In this document: one piece after another, positions 23,746 to 33,387 of the stretch
Numbering within the stretch: position 1 is the first letter of the stretch
Layout of the letters: each line of letters starts with the position of its first letter
Source: DASYXZ01 sp035946625
GTDB lineage: Bacteria > Acidobacteriota > Terriglobia > UBA7540
DNA: 64,000 nt
NCBI GenBank assembly: GCA_035946625.1
Contig: DASYZE010000087.1
Span: 1 to 64,000, forward strand
Direction: 5' to 3'
Notes under the pieces: model-generated
What the model was told of the DNA's origin: nothing
What the model saw: the letters and a program-made list of their open reading frames with translations, nothing else
The model's database searches: none
Program-made: the position numbers and the translations under genes

Positions 23746-25203
23746 CTATTTTTGGGCTGCTTCCGGCGTAATGCCCAGATCGCTGAGGATTTTGGGATTG
23801 GCCTCGTCAGCGGCGAGCAAGTTGTGGCAAGTAGAGCAGTCCTGCGGAATATTTTGGCTGGCATCGGTGGTCGCGTGCCCGCCGTCGTGGCAGCGGAAAC
23901 AGCCGGGGAAATCCGTATGACCAATGTTATTGGGATAAGTTCCCCACGTGACTTTCATCTCCGGAAAGACGTTATGGTTGAAGATATCCGCCAGCGCTTT
24001 GCCCGCTTGCAAAATCTCCGTCCCGTGCTGAGAGTAAACATCCGGATAGTTTTGCTGGTAATACTGCGACAAAGCGGCAGGGATTTTTGCGTCCGCCTCT
24101 TCCTGCGTGTCATATCGCTCCTTGAGGATTTCAAGCCCTCTCTTCTTGACGAAGGGAAGGGCAGTGGAAATCTCCCCGGCGGCCAGCGCCTCGTCCATGG
24201 CTCGGTCGGGCAGTTTGAAGATGTGGGTGGGGCGGTTGTGGCAATCCACGCAATCCATCACCCGGCCGGATGCAAGGTTGGCGGCCGCGGGCTTGGTGTC
24301 CGGATCGAGGAAGAGGAAGCTCTTGCCAGTCTTGGTGTTTTGGTAATCGACCCAGTGAATGTTTTGGCGGCTCTCGTCGGAGCCGTAGCGAATCGTGATT
24401 CCGCTGCCCAAGTGGGCGCTGTGGATGCCGGGTCCGGCGATTCCGCCTCCGATGTGAAGCAGAAGGACGGTCTGTGTGAGGCTGTTTTTCTCGTCCTCAC
24501 CGTATTTGGGAATAATCTTCAAGCGATCGCCCACCAATCTTTGTGGCCAGTGGCACTGCTCGCAAGTTTCACGCGCCGGGCGCAGGCTGTGGACCGGGGT
24601 TGGAATCGGCCGGGGGAATTTGTTGAACGCCACCGCGTAGACTTGATAGGTGCCGGAAAGCTTGCTGCGCACGAACCACGAAGCCCCCGGCCCAATGTGG
24701 CACTGTACGCACTCGACCCGCGAGTGCGGTGAACCCTGATAGGCAGTGAACTCTGGCTTCATGACAGTGTGGCAGGTCTGTCCGCAGAAGGTGACCGAGT
24801 CCACGTAATTCATGCTGCTGTAAGTGAGCTGGCCGCCGATCATCACGTTGATCGCCGTGATGACGCCCACAAAGATCAGCAGGCGGCGCAACTCGACGTT
24901 CTGAAAGTCCAGAGGCGGAAACGAAGCGGGGAACACGCCCCGGTGATGCTCGCGGCGGCGGCGCAGAATGATCCCGGCGGGGATGAGGATGAGCCCGGTA
25001 AAGAAGACCGCGGGCAAGGCCATGAAGGTCAGCAGCCCGAGGTAGGGATGCCGGATGTCACCGCGGATAATGGTGGGCAGCAGCCAGATCCAAAATACGC
25101 CTGCCGCCGTAACCAATACAACGCCAATGCGGCTCAGCCAGTTGCTGGAAAGATGAACGAGCGGGGAGAGCCACTTGATAAGCCTGGTTTCTTGAAGGAT
25201 CAT
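23746..25203 (-). CDS. NapC/NirT-ImcH-like multihaem quinol dehydrogenase
   Basis: The predicted 485-residue inner-membrane protein has three N-terminal membrane helices (residues about 26-45, 54-80, 107-124), then a periplasmic domain with five CxxCH sites (CVQCH, CEQCH, CVDCH, CFRCH, CSTCH) and one CX3CH site (CGQTCH). The first two sites, with MKPEFTAYQ and RVECVQCHIGPGA, match the NapC/NirT family. Three helices plus six or seven haems is the plan of Geobacter ImcH, a quinol oxidase for higher-potential extracellular acceptors. It is the last gene of the - strand cluster. A decayed copy of its 3' end lies at 20203-20334. Confidence 0.83.
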   Translation of the reverse strand: MILQETRLIKWLSPLVHLSSNWLSRIGVVLVTAAGVFWIWLLPTIIRGDIRHPYLGLLTFMALPAVFFTGLILIPAGIILRRRREHHRGVFPASFPPLDFQNVELRRLLIFVGVITAINVMIGGQLTYSSMNYVDSVTFCGQTCHTVMKPEFTAYQGSPHSRVECVQCHIGPGASWFVRSKLSGTYQVYAVAFNKFPRPIPTPVHSLRPARETCEQCHWPQRLVGDRLKIIPKYGEDEKNSLTQTVLLLHIGGGIAGPGIHSAHLGSGITIRYGSDESRQNIHWVDYQNTKTGKSFLFLDPDTKPAAANLASGRVMDCVDCHNRPTHIFKLPDRAMDEALAAGEISTALPFVKKRGLEILKERYDTQEEADAKIPAALSQYYQQNYPDVYSQHGTEILQAGKALADIFNHNVFPEMKVTWGTYPNNIGHTDFPGCFRCHDGGHATTDASQNIPQDCSTCHNLLAADEANPKILSDLGITPEAAQK

Positions 25204-25250
25204 GGGATGTCTTTTCTGTTTTGTTATTTTTCAGATCCGATTCCTCTTGC

Positions 25251-26960
25251 CTAGCCTCGTCGACGGTGACGGTTTTCCCTCGAAGCAGGTTCAGGCGTGG
25301 CGGCAGCTTCCGTTCCGGCCGGGGCCGCTTCCCTGCGCTTCAAGCTATGGCCCGTCAGCCAGGCCGTCTCCATCGGGTAAACGTCGGGATCAAAGATCAC
25401 CGAGTATAAATGCCAGACCAAGATGGCCAGCCCGGCCAGCACCGCCTCATAGAAGTGGACGGCGCTTGCCAGGTCGGAAAAACTCTTGGGCAGCCATTTG
25501 AGAGTAAACCTGTTGGCCCAAAGCATCAACCCCGTCAAGATCATCACCACCGCGCCCCAAACCACCGCCCAGTATTCAGCCTTCTCCACGTAGCCGTGCT
25601 TGGAACGGCGCGGGCGCTCGCGGCGCAGACCCAAATTGTAAGAGAAGTTTTCCAGGGCTTCGCGCGCATCGCTTACGCGTGGCCAGAGCTCCATCCAGTG
25701 ACGCCGCAACTCGCTGTTGACCACCAGCGAAATGACGTGCATCCCCGCAACCACAATGAACAACACTGCGGCAACGCGGTGGATGGTGCCACGCACCGGC
25801 CAGGTGGTTTCCCAAACCAGCAGCGGGCGCGCCCACCAACCCTCGGGATATTTCAGGGCGAATCCGGTCCACGCGAGGACGGCAAAGGATAATACCAGGA
25901 GAAAATGCTCAAGGCGTTCGAACTTGAACATCCGGAACTCGCCGGACGATTCTTCATCCAGAGAGTAAAGTGCGGGCACGCCGAGAGCCTGGCGGCCGCC
26001 CGAAAAGCGGTGCTGAGTAAGCTTATGCACCCAGTCTCCGAAATTGTGCAGGAACATCAGTCCGACGAAAAGCGGGATAGTGACCAGGTAAAAGGCGCGT
26101 GCCCAGCCCACGACCTTGGGCTCTCCGTCACCGGGGGACTCATGAATCGGCCCCAGGGCGAAACGCGTGCCCGCGCCCTGGTGGCATTTCCCGCATGTCG
26201 CGGCCAGATTCTTGGGATTGATGGTTGATCGGGAGTCGGTAGAAGGGAAGATGTTGTGGACGCCGTGACAACTGGCGCAGTTGGCCACAGTTTCGTCGCC
26301 CGACTTCAAGGCCATACCGTGGAAGGACGTTTGAAAGCTCAACACCCGATCCGGCGGCAAGCCAAAGCGCCGGGACAATCGGACGTTGCCGTGGCACTGC
26401 GCACACGTGGCTGGAATGTTGCGCGGAGCGACGGACGACGCTGCGTTCTCAGGCTTCAGAATTGCGTGCTCTCCATGGCAGGTGGTACACACGGGAGCGT
26501 CCGCTACTCCTCGTGCCACGGCTTGGCCGTGGACGCTGGCTTTATACTGTTCGGCGATGTCCGCATGGCACATGCCGCAAGTGTCTGGCACGGCCCCGCG
26601 GAATTCTGCCGACGTCGCCCCCGCCAATTCATGGGCGCTGCCATGGCAGGCTTCGCAATCCGGCGCCGCGGCGTTCCCATGCCTGGCGGCCTGACCGTGT
26701 ACCCCCTGGCTGTAATCCCGCGCAACGCCTTCGTGGCAAGTTGCACAAGCAGGCTTGGGGATATTGGCGGGGTGCGGATACTCCTCATGCTTTGCGTGGC
26801 AGGTGGCGCAGGGGACCGACGCGTGGGCTGAATTCTTGAGTTTATTCCCCACGTCGTGGCAGGACGCGCAGATGGGCTCGCTCGCATCTTGCGCCCGGAT
26901 GGGCCAGGCGCAGACCAGAGTGATAACGCAGACCGATAAGGCCATGTGTCGTGCGCTCAT
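25251..26960 (-). CDS. Nine-haem cytochrome c with b-type membrane domain (CbcL-like)
   Basis: This 569-residue protein has a signal/anchor (ALSVCVITLVCAWPIRAQ), then nine CxxCH sites (CASCH, CATCH, CATCH, CEACH, CGMCH, CTTCH, CAQCH, CASCH, CGKCH). A membrane part follows with about five helices and conserved His (FERLEHFLLVLSF, GTIHRVAAVLFIVVAGMHV, AVHFYEAVLAGLAILVWHLY). Nine c haems plus a HydC/FdnI-type b domain is the architecture of Geobacter CbcL, which oxidises menaquinol for low-potential acceptors. Start 26960 is placed just before the signal. The longer frame to 27119 has no signal-like start. Confidence 0.82.
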   Translation of the reverse strand: MSARHMALSVCVITLVCAWPIRAQDASEPICASCHDVGNKLKNSAHASVPCATCHAKHEEYPHPANIPKPACATCHEGVARDYSQGVHGQAARHGNAAAPDCEACHGSAHELAGATSAEFRGAVPDTCGMCHADIAEQYKASVHGQAVARGVADAPVCTTCHGEHAILKPENAASSVAPRNIPATCAQCHGNVRLSRRFGLPPDRVLSFQTSFHGMALKSGDETVANCASCHGVHNIFPSTDSRSTINPKNLAATCGKCHQGAGTRFALGPIHESPGDGEPKVVGWARAFYLVTIPLFVGLMFLHNFGDWVHKLTQHRFSGGRQALGVPALYSLDEESSGEFRMFKFERLEHFLLVLSFAVLAWTGFALKYPEGWWARPLLVWETTWPVRGTIHRVAAVLFIVVAGMHVISLVVNSELRRHWMELWPRVSDAREALENFSYNLGLRRERPRRSKHGYVEKAEYWAVVWGAVVMILTGLMLWANRFTLKWLPKSFSDLASAVHFYEAVLAGLAILVWHLYSVIFDPDVYPMETAWLTGHSLKRREAAPAGTEAAATPEPASRENRHRRRG

Positions 26961-27174
26961 AGAGATGCTGCCGGAATGGATGTCCGTCCCGGCGACGGTT
27001 ATTCTTTCAAGGCATTGCAGCGCGGAGACCGAATACTTTCGACTTCCCACCGGCCGCAAACCGCCACTTTCCGTTCTTGATGAGGAAAGCACGAGCCGGG
27101 GACGAGTTGCCGCGCCCACCTATGCCCCTCGCATCACGGTGCAAGGTGAGCCAAGGTTCAGCACGTGCCGTCGT

Positions 27175-27402
27175 TCATTTCTTGTCTTGTCCTTTCTCCT
27201 CGCAGCCTGTAAGGGAGTGCTTGTTCTTTGCATAGCACTTGCCCACGTCATTGAGATCTTTGGGAGACTTCTTGATATCCACGTGACAGGCGCTACATGC
27301 TTTCTTCTCCGTCTTGGCGTATTCGGCCTTTCCGAACATCAGTGTTGCGGAGAGTGTCAACCCTCCGATCAGCAGAGCGAACATGACCTTGAGCGTTCTC
27401 AT
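27175..27402 (-). CDS. Small periplasmic monohaem cytochrome
   Basis: A 75-residue precursor with a signal peptide (KVMFALLIGGLTLSATLMFG) and one CSACH haem site close to the N-terminus of the mature protein. The rest is Lys-rich with two further Cys (GKCYAKN, TGCEEKG) that do not form CxxCH. The ribosome site AGGAAGGA precedes ATG 27402. The mature form would be under 55 residues, a very small electron shuttle. It lies between the two nine-haem genes. Confidence 0.75.
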   Translation of the reverse strand: MRTLKVMFALLIGGLTLSATLMFGKAEYAKTEKKACSACHVDIKKSPKDLNDVGKCYAKNKHSLTGCEEKGQDKK

Positions 27403-27527
27403 TTCTTTTATCCTTCCTCGATTTGAAAGTTCAACATCCAATTTCACTTTCCAAGCGCAAACCAAGAATCCAAGGTCCTGTCGGACCACCGGGCAGCGCC
27501 CCGCCAGAGACGCCAGGCGCCTCGGGC

Positions 27528-28769
27528 CTAAGGCCGGGGTTTGGACTCAATCTCGCGAATCTTCAAATACGATCCCGCAATGGCCATCACGATAAATATG
27601 AGTGAGAGTCCCAGGCCCTTGCGACGCAAATCGCTCTCGTGCAAGGCGGCCCCGCCCGCTTCGAAAGCCTTGACGGAAGATTTCACGCCGGGTTCGGTCA
27701 ACTTCCCAACCTCCAGAGGGTCGAGGGTGTGGACCGCCACCCGCGCTTTGACGATGGCTTCATTTGACCGGCTCAGGTCCAGGCGGGCGCTGGAGACTTC
27801 CATGCCGTAGCGCTCGGCGGTGGAGAGAATTTCTTCCGCCTGTTGCTGTGATTGGTTTAGCTTGGCCAAGTCATCGGAAATCTTTTGCGCCGCAGCGTAG
27901 CCCGCGTCACCCTCCGCGTGGCACGTGATGCAAACCGACTTGGATCCGACTCCCACCCACTCATCGCTTGGTTTTACGATTTCATGATTCGAATGGCATT
28001 GAACGCAGCCGGGCAGTCCCATTTTTTCGAAAGCGGCCCCGTGCGGACTCTTTTGGAATAGTTGTACAAAAAAGACGTGGCACGTCCCGCAAACGTTCGC
28101 CACTGAGGTTACGCCGGGCGGCGTGGCGCCGTGGTTTCCGTGGCAGGTGGTGCAGGTGGGCGCTGAGGTATCTCCCTCGGCAAGGATTTGGGCGTGCACG
28201 CTTTTCTGATAGTGCGCGGCCTGGTCGGTGGGGATTTTGTATTCCGCCATCAGGTGGGAGTTGGAATGGCAGCGCGAGCACGTTTGGGCCACGTTGGTGG
28301 GATAAACGGGTGCGCGCGAGTCGGAAACGGCCAGAATGTTATGGACACCGTGGCAGTCCACACAGGCCGCAACTTTCGTGTCGCCCAGTTTCAGCCTTTT
28401 GCCGTGTACGCTGGTCATATACTCACTCAACTGGTCAGTACGCAATTTGGGGTTATAGCGGCGCATATAATTACCGTCGGAATGGCAGCGTCCGCAGAAG
28501 TCCGGCAACTTGGCCTTGGGGGGCGCGCCGCGAAATCCTTTGGCCGGACTCATCGCATCCATTGAATCGTCGCTCGGATTGCCGCCGTGGCAATCCGCGC
28601 AACTCAGGCCGGCCTGATGGTGCACGTCGGAGCCAAAATCCTTGGCAGCCTGCGCCAGCACCCCGTCGAGCGTGGAGTGACAAGTGACGCATGAGTCCTT
28701 CGTTTGTGCCCAGCCGAAGGTGGCCAGCGTCAGAATTAGAACCGCCGAATTGCCGAGAATTTTCTTCAT
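27528..28769 (-). CDS. Nine-haem cytochrome c with C-terminal helical stalk and membrane anchor
   Basis: The predicted 413-residue protein has a signal peptide (ends FGWAQ). Nine CxxCH sites (CVTCH, CADCH, CGRCH, CVDCH, CSRCH, CTTCH, CGTCH, CVQCH, CITCH) fill residues about 27-285. A long charged helical region follows (SDDLAKLNQSQQQAEEIL ... KARVAVH), probably coiled coil, then one membrane helix near the C-terminus (LGLSLIFIVMAIAGSYL). It would stand on the outer face of the inner membrane. It follows the cytochrome b gene and may accept electrons from the Rieske/b complex in place of a cytochrome c1. Confidence 0.82.
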   Translation of the reverse strand: MKKILGNSAVLILTLATFGWAQTKDSCVTCHSTLDGVLAQAAKDFGSDVHHQAGLSCADCHGGNPSDDSMDAMSPAKGFRGAPPKAKLPDFCGRCHSDGNYMRRYNPKLRTDQLSEYMTSVHGKRLKLGDTKVAACVDCHGVHNILAVSDSRAPVYPTNVAQTCSRCHSNSHLMAEYKIPTDQAAHYQKSVHAQILAEGDTSAPTCTTCHGNHGATPPGVTSVANVCGTCHVFFVQLFQKSPHGAAFEKMGLPGCVQCHSNHEIVKPSDEWVGVGSKSVCITCHAEGDAGYAAAQKISDDLAKLNQSQQQAEEILSTAERYGMEVSSARLDLSRSNEAIVKARVAVHTLDPLEVGKLTEPGVKSSVKAFEAGGAALHESDLRRKGLGLSLIFIVMAIAGSYLKIREIESKPRP

Positions 28770-28815
28770 GCCTTTCCTGCTTCGCGACCGAGCGATGTCA
28801 TTCCAGCCCGTCGCT

Positions 28816-29901
28816 CTACTTGAAAACCAGGGCGGACATCATGATGATGTAGCCGAGCGCAAAAATGCCGAGCCCGGTAAAAATGCGCGTAACGCGGCTG
28901 AATCCCACCTGTCGATCGATGAACGGCACGGCCATCCAGACCAAACCCGCCAACGAGAAGCCCAGGATTCCCGCGAACTCGCCATCCAGAAAAAATACTT
29001 TGGAAGGTAGGAGCTTGAGGGATTGGAACATGAACAGGAAATACCATTCCGGGCGAATCCCGGCCGGGGCGGGGGCAAAGGGATCCGCCTTGGTGCCCAG
29101 TTCCCAGGGAAAGATGGCGGCTAGCGCGCCCAGCACCCCCAGCGCCGCATACCATCCGATCATGTCGCGCAGGAGAAAGTTGGGGAAGAAGGGCATGATC
29201 CTGGCGGTCTCTTTACCCTCGGCAATGCGCGCCTCGACGCTGGGTGGAACACTCATGCCCAGTCGCTGCACGAGGAGAAGATGCGTCGCCAACATCATGG
29301 TGGCCAGTCCGGGCAACACGGCGACATGGAAGCCAAAAAATCGGGTGAGGGTGGCGCCCGTCACTTCGGGTCCGCCCCGCAGGAACATCAGCAGCCACTT
29401 TCCAACCCCCGGGATCGAACCGCCCATCTGTGTCCCCACCTTGGTGGCGAAAAAGGCCAGGGTATTCCAGGGAAGCAGATAGCCGGTGAAACCAAATCCC
29501 AGCACGATGAAGAAGAGGAGCATCCCGGTGACCCAGGTCAATTCGCGCGGCTTCCGATAGGCCTTCAGGAAATAGACGCTGAACATGTGCACGGAGGCGG
29601 TGAAGATCATCAAATTCGCCGACCAACTGTGCACCGAGCGGATCAGCCAGCCAAAACGAACCTGCGTCATGACGTACTGCACGCTTTCAAAAGCGTCATT
29701 GGGCGTGGGCCGGTAATAAAGGAGCAGCAGAATTCCGGTGAGCACCTGGATCACAAACAGGAACAAGGTCATGCCGCCGAAGTAGTACCAAACGGTGTGG
29801 CGATGCAAGGGAATGGTTTTGTGGCGGAGGAACTCCTGGAGGGTCGCCGCTCCAAAGCGGTCGTCGAGCCAATGGGTGACGCGAGCTAGAAGGCTGGCCA
29901 T
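28816..29901 (-). CDS. Cytochrome b of a Rieske/cytochrome b (bc-type) complex
   Basis: A 361-residue protein with eight membrane helices fused in one chain, covering both the cytochrome b6-like part (haem His in IRSVHSWSANLMIF and FGFHVAVLPGL regions) and the subunit IV-like part with the Qo-site motif PEWYF. It oxidises quinol and reduces the Rieske cluster. It starts 2 bp after the Rieske stop codon, indicating translational coupling. No cytochrome c1 gene is adjacent. The monohaem and nine-haem proteins on either side are candidates for that role. Confidence 0.93.
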   Translation of the reverse strand: MASLLARVTHWLDDRFGAATLQEFLRHKTIPLHRHTVWYYFGGMTLFLFVIQVLTGILLLLYYRPTPNDAFESVQYVMTQVRFGWLIRSVHSWSANLMIFTASVHMFSVYFLKAYRKPRELTWVTGMLLFFIVLGFGFTGYLLPWNTLAFFATKVGTQMGGSIPGVGKWLLMFLRGGPEVTGATLTRFFGFHVAVLPGLATMMLATHLLLVQRLGMSVPPSVEARIAEGKETARIMPFFPNFLLRDMIGWYAALGVLGALAAIFPWELGTKADPFAPAPAGIRPEWYFLFMFQSLKLLPSKVFFLDGEFAGILGFSLAGLVWMAVPFIDRQVGFSRVTRIFTGLGIFALGYIIMMSALVFK

Positions 29902-29903
29902 GG

Positions 29904-30374
29904 TTATGCTTTGCGGGCGGCGATAATGTCTTCGCCCTGCACGTGCACGTCAAAGACTTCCAGCGGCCGGGGCGGCGGGCCGCTGATGTTGCGCCCTTCC
30001 AGGTCGTAAAGCCCGTTATGACACGCGCACCAAATCTCGTGCAGGTCTTCGCGATATTGGACAGTGCAGCTCAAATGGGTACACACCGCCGAAAGCGCCT
30101 TATATTCGTCCTTCGCAGTTCGAATCAAAAGGGCGGGCTTGGACCCAAATTGAAAAATTTTGGCGGAGTTGAGCTTCAGCTCGTTAACCTTCGCCGCGAC
30201 CACGGACCGGCTGGTGGATTCGGGGACTGCAGGCGGAATGATATAGCGGAGGGCGGGGTAAAGAAATGAACCGAGTGAAGCCAGCACGCCACCCCCCAGC
30301 AGCATATTCACCCAGCGGCGCTCCACTGGCGGGCTGACGCCACGGGCATCTTTTAGGTTCTCCATAATGGGCAT
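29904..30374 (-). CDS. Rieske [2Fe-2S] protein
   Basis: A 156-residue protein with an N-terminal membrane anchor (VNMLLGGGVLASLGSFLYPALRY) and both cluster-binding loops: CTHLSC and CACHNG (Cys-His pairs). It forms the high-potential arm of the bc-type complex with the following cytochrome b. Met 30374 was chosen over the frame start at 30446. Met 30365 is also possible, and no clear ribosome site decides. Confidence 0.92.
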   Translation of the reverse strand: MPIMENLKDARGVSPPVERRWVNMLLGGGVLASLGSFLYPALRYIIPPAVPESTSRSVVAAKVNELKLNSAKIFQFGSKPALLIRTAKDEYKALSAVCTHLSCTVQYREDLHEIWCACHNGLYDLEGRNISGPPPRPLEVFDVHVQGEDIIAARKA

Positions 30375-30513
30375 CCGTTGGGGTGGGGCTTCAGAATGCC
30401 CCTTTTGCGTTTCGGCAAAAAAAGCCGCCCCCTCCACACGCCGCACTCATGAACGGCGATCGGGGCCATCCTTGGTCTGGAAATTAAACTTCAACTCTAC
30501 AATGCCGGGCTGC

Positions 30514-30882
30514 TTATTTCTTCTTTGCCAGCTCGCGAAGAAAAGCCACCACCTGATCGATCTTCTCTTTGTCCAGTTGCTTCCCATACGCCATCATGGG
30601 CGACTTTCCCTTGGCGATGATGTCAGCAAGCTCGGCGTCGCTTTGTTTTTGGACTTCGGCGGAGCGCAGATCTTTAACCTTCATCCTCTTGCCCATGGCG
30701 GAGTCTCCGCTTCCATCCTGCCCGTGGCACATGGCGCACTTTGCCTTAAAGGTGGCCTCTCCGTCACCGGCCGGCGGCTGGCCCGCAGCGGAAAGAGATG
30801 ACAGCAGAAATAAACCGGGCACCACCAAGGCGAGAGACCAACTAATTACTTTCCAGCCTGCTTTTGCATTTGACCGTTTCAT
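30514..30882 (-). CDS. Monohaem c-type cytochrome
   Basis: This 122-residue precursor has an uncleaved or cleavable signal (SWSLALVVPGLFLLSSLSA) and one CAMCH site. The distal Met is probably in SPMMAYG, and there is a Lys-rich C-terminal helix (VAFLRELAKKK). The fold is class I cytochrome c. The ribosome site AGGAGG precedes ATG 30882. Located between the outer-membrane conduit genes and the Rieske gene, it could relay electrons between the bc-type complex and MtrA. Confidence 0.87.
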   Translation of the reverse strand: MKRSNAKAGWKVISWSLALVVPGLFLLSSLSAAGQPPAGDGEATFKAKCAMCHGQDGSGDSAMGKRMKVKDLRSAEVQKQSDAELADIIAKGKSPMMAYGKQLDKEKIDQVVAFLRELAKKK

Positions 30883-30952
30883 CGTTTACATCCTCCTGGT
30901 CTGACGATTTGATTTTTACCGCATACGAACTTTAGCCACTTGACGGCTGAAT

Positions 30953-33310
30953 CTAGAATGAATAGACGAGCGACAAATTCACCAGATTCCCCCGGAAGCT
31001 GCGCGGGCCCGTGGGGTCGGTCGAGGCATCCATTTCGTTATAGTCGTAGTAACCCCAGCTTGTCCTCCACGTTACGCCCCTGGCCAGGGCAATATCCAAG
31101 GTCCCGAAAGGCCGGTGGTATTTGTAATCCAGCGGGCCAGTCGGAGAGTTGGGGTTCAGGATCAGCGTGTTGCCCGTCACATCGTCGATGGAATATCCCA
31201 CCCTCAGGGTCACCCTCTTTGTGGGTTTCACCATGAAGTCGAAATAGCCGTAATTCATTTTGTTGTTGTAAATCGAGAGGCCCTGCAACGTCACCGGCGA
31301 GCCGACTATGGTGCAAGCCGGGAAAACTGCCGGCGGAGCGCCCGACCCAAAAATGAAGCAGATGTTGGTTTGAGAAAAAATGCTGGTGTAGTTATAGCCC
31401 CCGTCCAGAGACCAGCGGTCGGTTGGGGCGACGTTAAAATAGGCTCCATAATTCCGGGTATGCTCCAAATGGTCCACTTGATAAACATTGTTTCGAGCTT
31501 CGTAAATATTGAACGTGGTGCCCATGTTCAGCCATTGTTTGGGTTTGTAGTCGCTCCGGAATTTATAGTGTTGAAACTGCCGCGGACTGACGCGCGTGAA
31601 AGTGTTATCGGCATACATCCATTCCTGATCGTAACTTAACCGCACCTTGTCCGTCGGCCGCGCCCACAAGCCCAGGAGCAGCGAGTTCTCATTAATCGTG
31701 GTCGAGGCGTCAAAGTTCGCCAGCGTTTGCGTCGAGGGGCCGCTTACCGTGCACGACCCGTCCGGGTTGAGCGGCGCCCCGGCGCATGGCCCGCCCTTGG
31801 CCAAAGTGGGGTCATACGTGCTTGTTCCATATGCCACGTTGCGCTGGTCGATGATTCGATGGCGATAACGGTGGCCAATGCGCCCGCCCAAGTGAGAGTT
31901 GAAATCGTACTCCAGTTGAAAGGTATTGGCCTTGGTGTCCTGCCCCAGGAAGATGCTGGAGATGGAGGTGGCCAGGTCTGCTTCCGACGAAGCGTTATGG
32001 ACTGGGCATGCCTTGGCCGTGTAAGGCGGAGGGCAAGTGGCCGGATCGAATCCGACCAGGGTTGCGGTGGCGGACGATCCGAAAAGCGCGGAAGTAGTCA
32101 GGTCATTCTGCCCCGGGATGCGGAAATAGGCGAACCGGAATTCGTCCACGATGCGGAACTTGGGCGTGATCGTGAAGGTGACGTCGTAGTCCGCCGAGAC
32201 CGCGGTGCGGTTAATCGCCACCGGACCGCTGGTGGTAAGTTGCCGGGCCAGGGTTCGCGACTCGTACCCTTGAAAGAGTTCATTGAAGTCAGCGATGCTC
32301 GAGCCCGAGGAACTGTAAACAACCCGCCCGGCCATATCGACGTTTTTGAAATAATTGGACTGAAAGCTCAATTGTTCCGTCGGCGAAGCCGTCCGCACGG
32401 GCCCTGTGCGGGAATAATACGAGAAGTCACTGCACTTCGGGCTGACCGTGATGGGGGTAGTTGTAGGGTTAACAATGGGCTTGGCGCAGGGGGAATTGTT
32501 TTTCGTGTCCCAGGATACCCCCATGTCCACAAGCTGCCCGTTGGGGAGGGCATATATCAGGTTGTTATCCGTCCAGGTGCTGTCGCCCTTGTAGTAATTC
32601 AGATACTGGTCGTAACTAAAGTTGGTCCGGGGCAGCACCTTGAAATCGATTCCCACTTGATAATTGTTGGTCGTCGCTTTGAATTCCTGGAACAACAAAG
32701 CTTCTGTCCCCACGTGATAGGTGGTGAGCGAAGGGCCCTCGTTGGTATTGCGGGAGTAGCCCAGGCGGACTCGAATATTCGACTGCGGGAGCAGGGTCAG
32801 ATTGTAATCGCCCATTCGCCGTGTAAGCGCCATGGAGTGCGGCGAGCTTTGGATGATCACCGAAGGGTTCGAGGTGGTCGGATTCAGCGGGTTCGCCAAC
32901 AAGTCGTAATTCCAAAGGTTTCGGTCGCGCCGGAAGTTTGCGGAGAAGTCATACCACTTGTTCTTGGAGATGCGCAGCATGCTGAAATTATTGGGGTCGC
33001 CGCCGTAGCCAAAGTTCGTCAGCGAAAGCGTGTCGAACAGCAGCCCCTGATGGTCTTTCGATCTCATCTCCAGGGTCTGGTTGAAGAGCCGGGCGCCTTG
33101 GCCCAGATTCACGAATGTGTCATAGACATCGTTGTTCCCCGTAAAGCTGGTTCCGCGCCACCCCACCTCAATGGATTGGTTCACGTGATAGTCCCCCCAA
33201 TCCTTCCCCTCCAGCGTCTGATCGTCCTGGGCCAGGGCGGGGGTGATGAAAAACAAAGCCGCCGTCAGTCCGGTGATCCACCAGCCAAGATGCGACGTCT
33301 TTAACTTCAT
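30953..33310 (-). CDS. Outer-membrane beta-barrel, MtrB/PioB-like
   Basis: A 785-residue protein with a signal peptide (ends PALAQ). The body alternates short polar and aromatic strands throughout, typical of a large barrel (examples: FSMLRISKNKWYDFSANF, NYQVGIDFKV, WSLDGGYNYTS, GTLDIALARGVTWRTSWGYYDY), and the last residue is Phe after NLSLVYS, the outer-membrane insertion signal. Directly upstream is a decahaem MtrA-type gene. Together they have the layout of porin-cytochrome conduits. The assignment rests on size, barrel pattern and position. The N-terminal CxxC of Shewanella MtrB is not seen. Confidence 0.72.
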   Translation of the reverse strand: MKLKTSHLGWWITGLTAALFFITPALAQDDQTLEGKDWGDYHVNQSIEVGWRGTSFTGNNDVYDTFVNLGQGARLFNQTLEMRSKDHQGLLFDTLSLTNFGYGGDPNNFSMLRISKNKWYDFSANFRRDRNLWNYDLLANPLNPTTSNPSVIIQSSPHSMALTRRMGDYNLTLLPQSNIRVRLGYSRNTNEGPSLTTYHVGTEALLFQEFKATTNNYQVGIDFKVLPRTNFSYDQYLNYYKGDSTWTDNNLIYALPNGQLVDMGVSWDTKNNSPCAKPIVNPTTTPITVSPKCSDFSYYSRTGPVRTASPTEQLSFQSNYFKNVDMAGRVVYSSSGSSIADFNELFQGYESRTLARQLTTSGPVAINRTAVSADYDVTFTITPKFRIVDEFRFAYFRIPGQNDLTTSALFGSSATATLVGFDPATCPPPYTAKACPVHNASSEADLATSISSIFLGQDTKANTFQLEYDFNSHLGGRIGHRYRHRIIDQRNVAYGTSTYDPTLAKGGPCAGAPLNPDGSCTVSGPSTQTLANFDASTTINENSLLLGLWARPTDKVRLSYDQEWMYADNTFTRVSPRQFQHYKFRSDYKPKQWLNMGTTFNIYEARNNVYQVDHLEHTRNYGAYFNVAPTDRWSLDGGYNYTSIFSQTNICFIFGSGAPPAVFPACTIVGSPVTLQGLSIYNNKMNYGYFDFMVKPTKRVTLRVGYSIDDVTGNTLILNPNSPTGPLDYKYHRPFGTLDIALARGVTWRTSWGYYDYNEMDASTDPTGPRSFRGNLVNLSLVYSF

Positions 33311-33387
33311 AAGCTGCTCCCGCGCGGTCCTGACATCATTGCCTCAATTCAAATCTCGCTTTCTTTTCGCCGGACCTTCCCAGGTGG

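Noticed and set aside
31727..33304. A 525-codon open frame on the + strand
   Set aside because: It is entirely antisense to the MtrB-like gene, has no ribosome site and no family pattern, and reflects high third-position GC in the real gene.
30953..33310. TonB-dependent receptor
   Set aside because: No plug domain or TonB box was seen, and it directly follows a decahaem MtrA-type gene, which favours an MtrB-like barrel.
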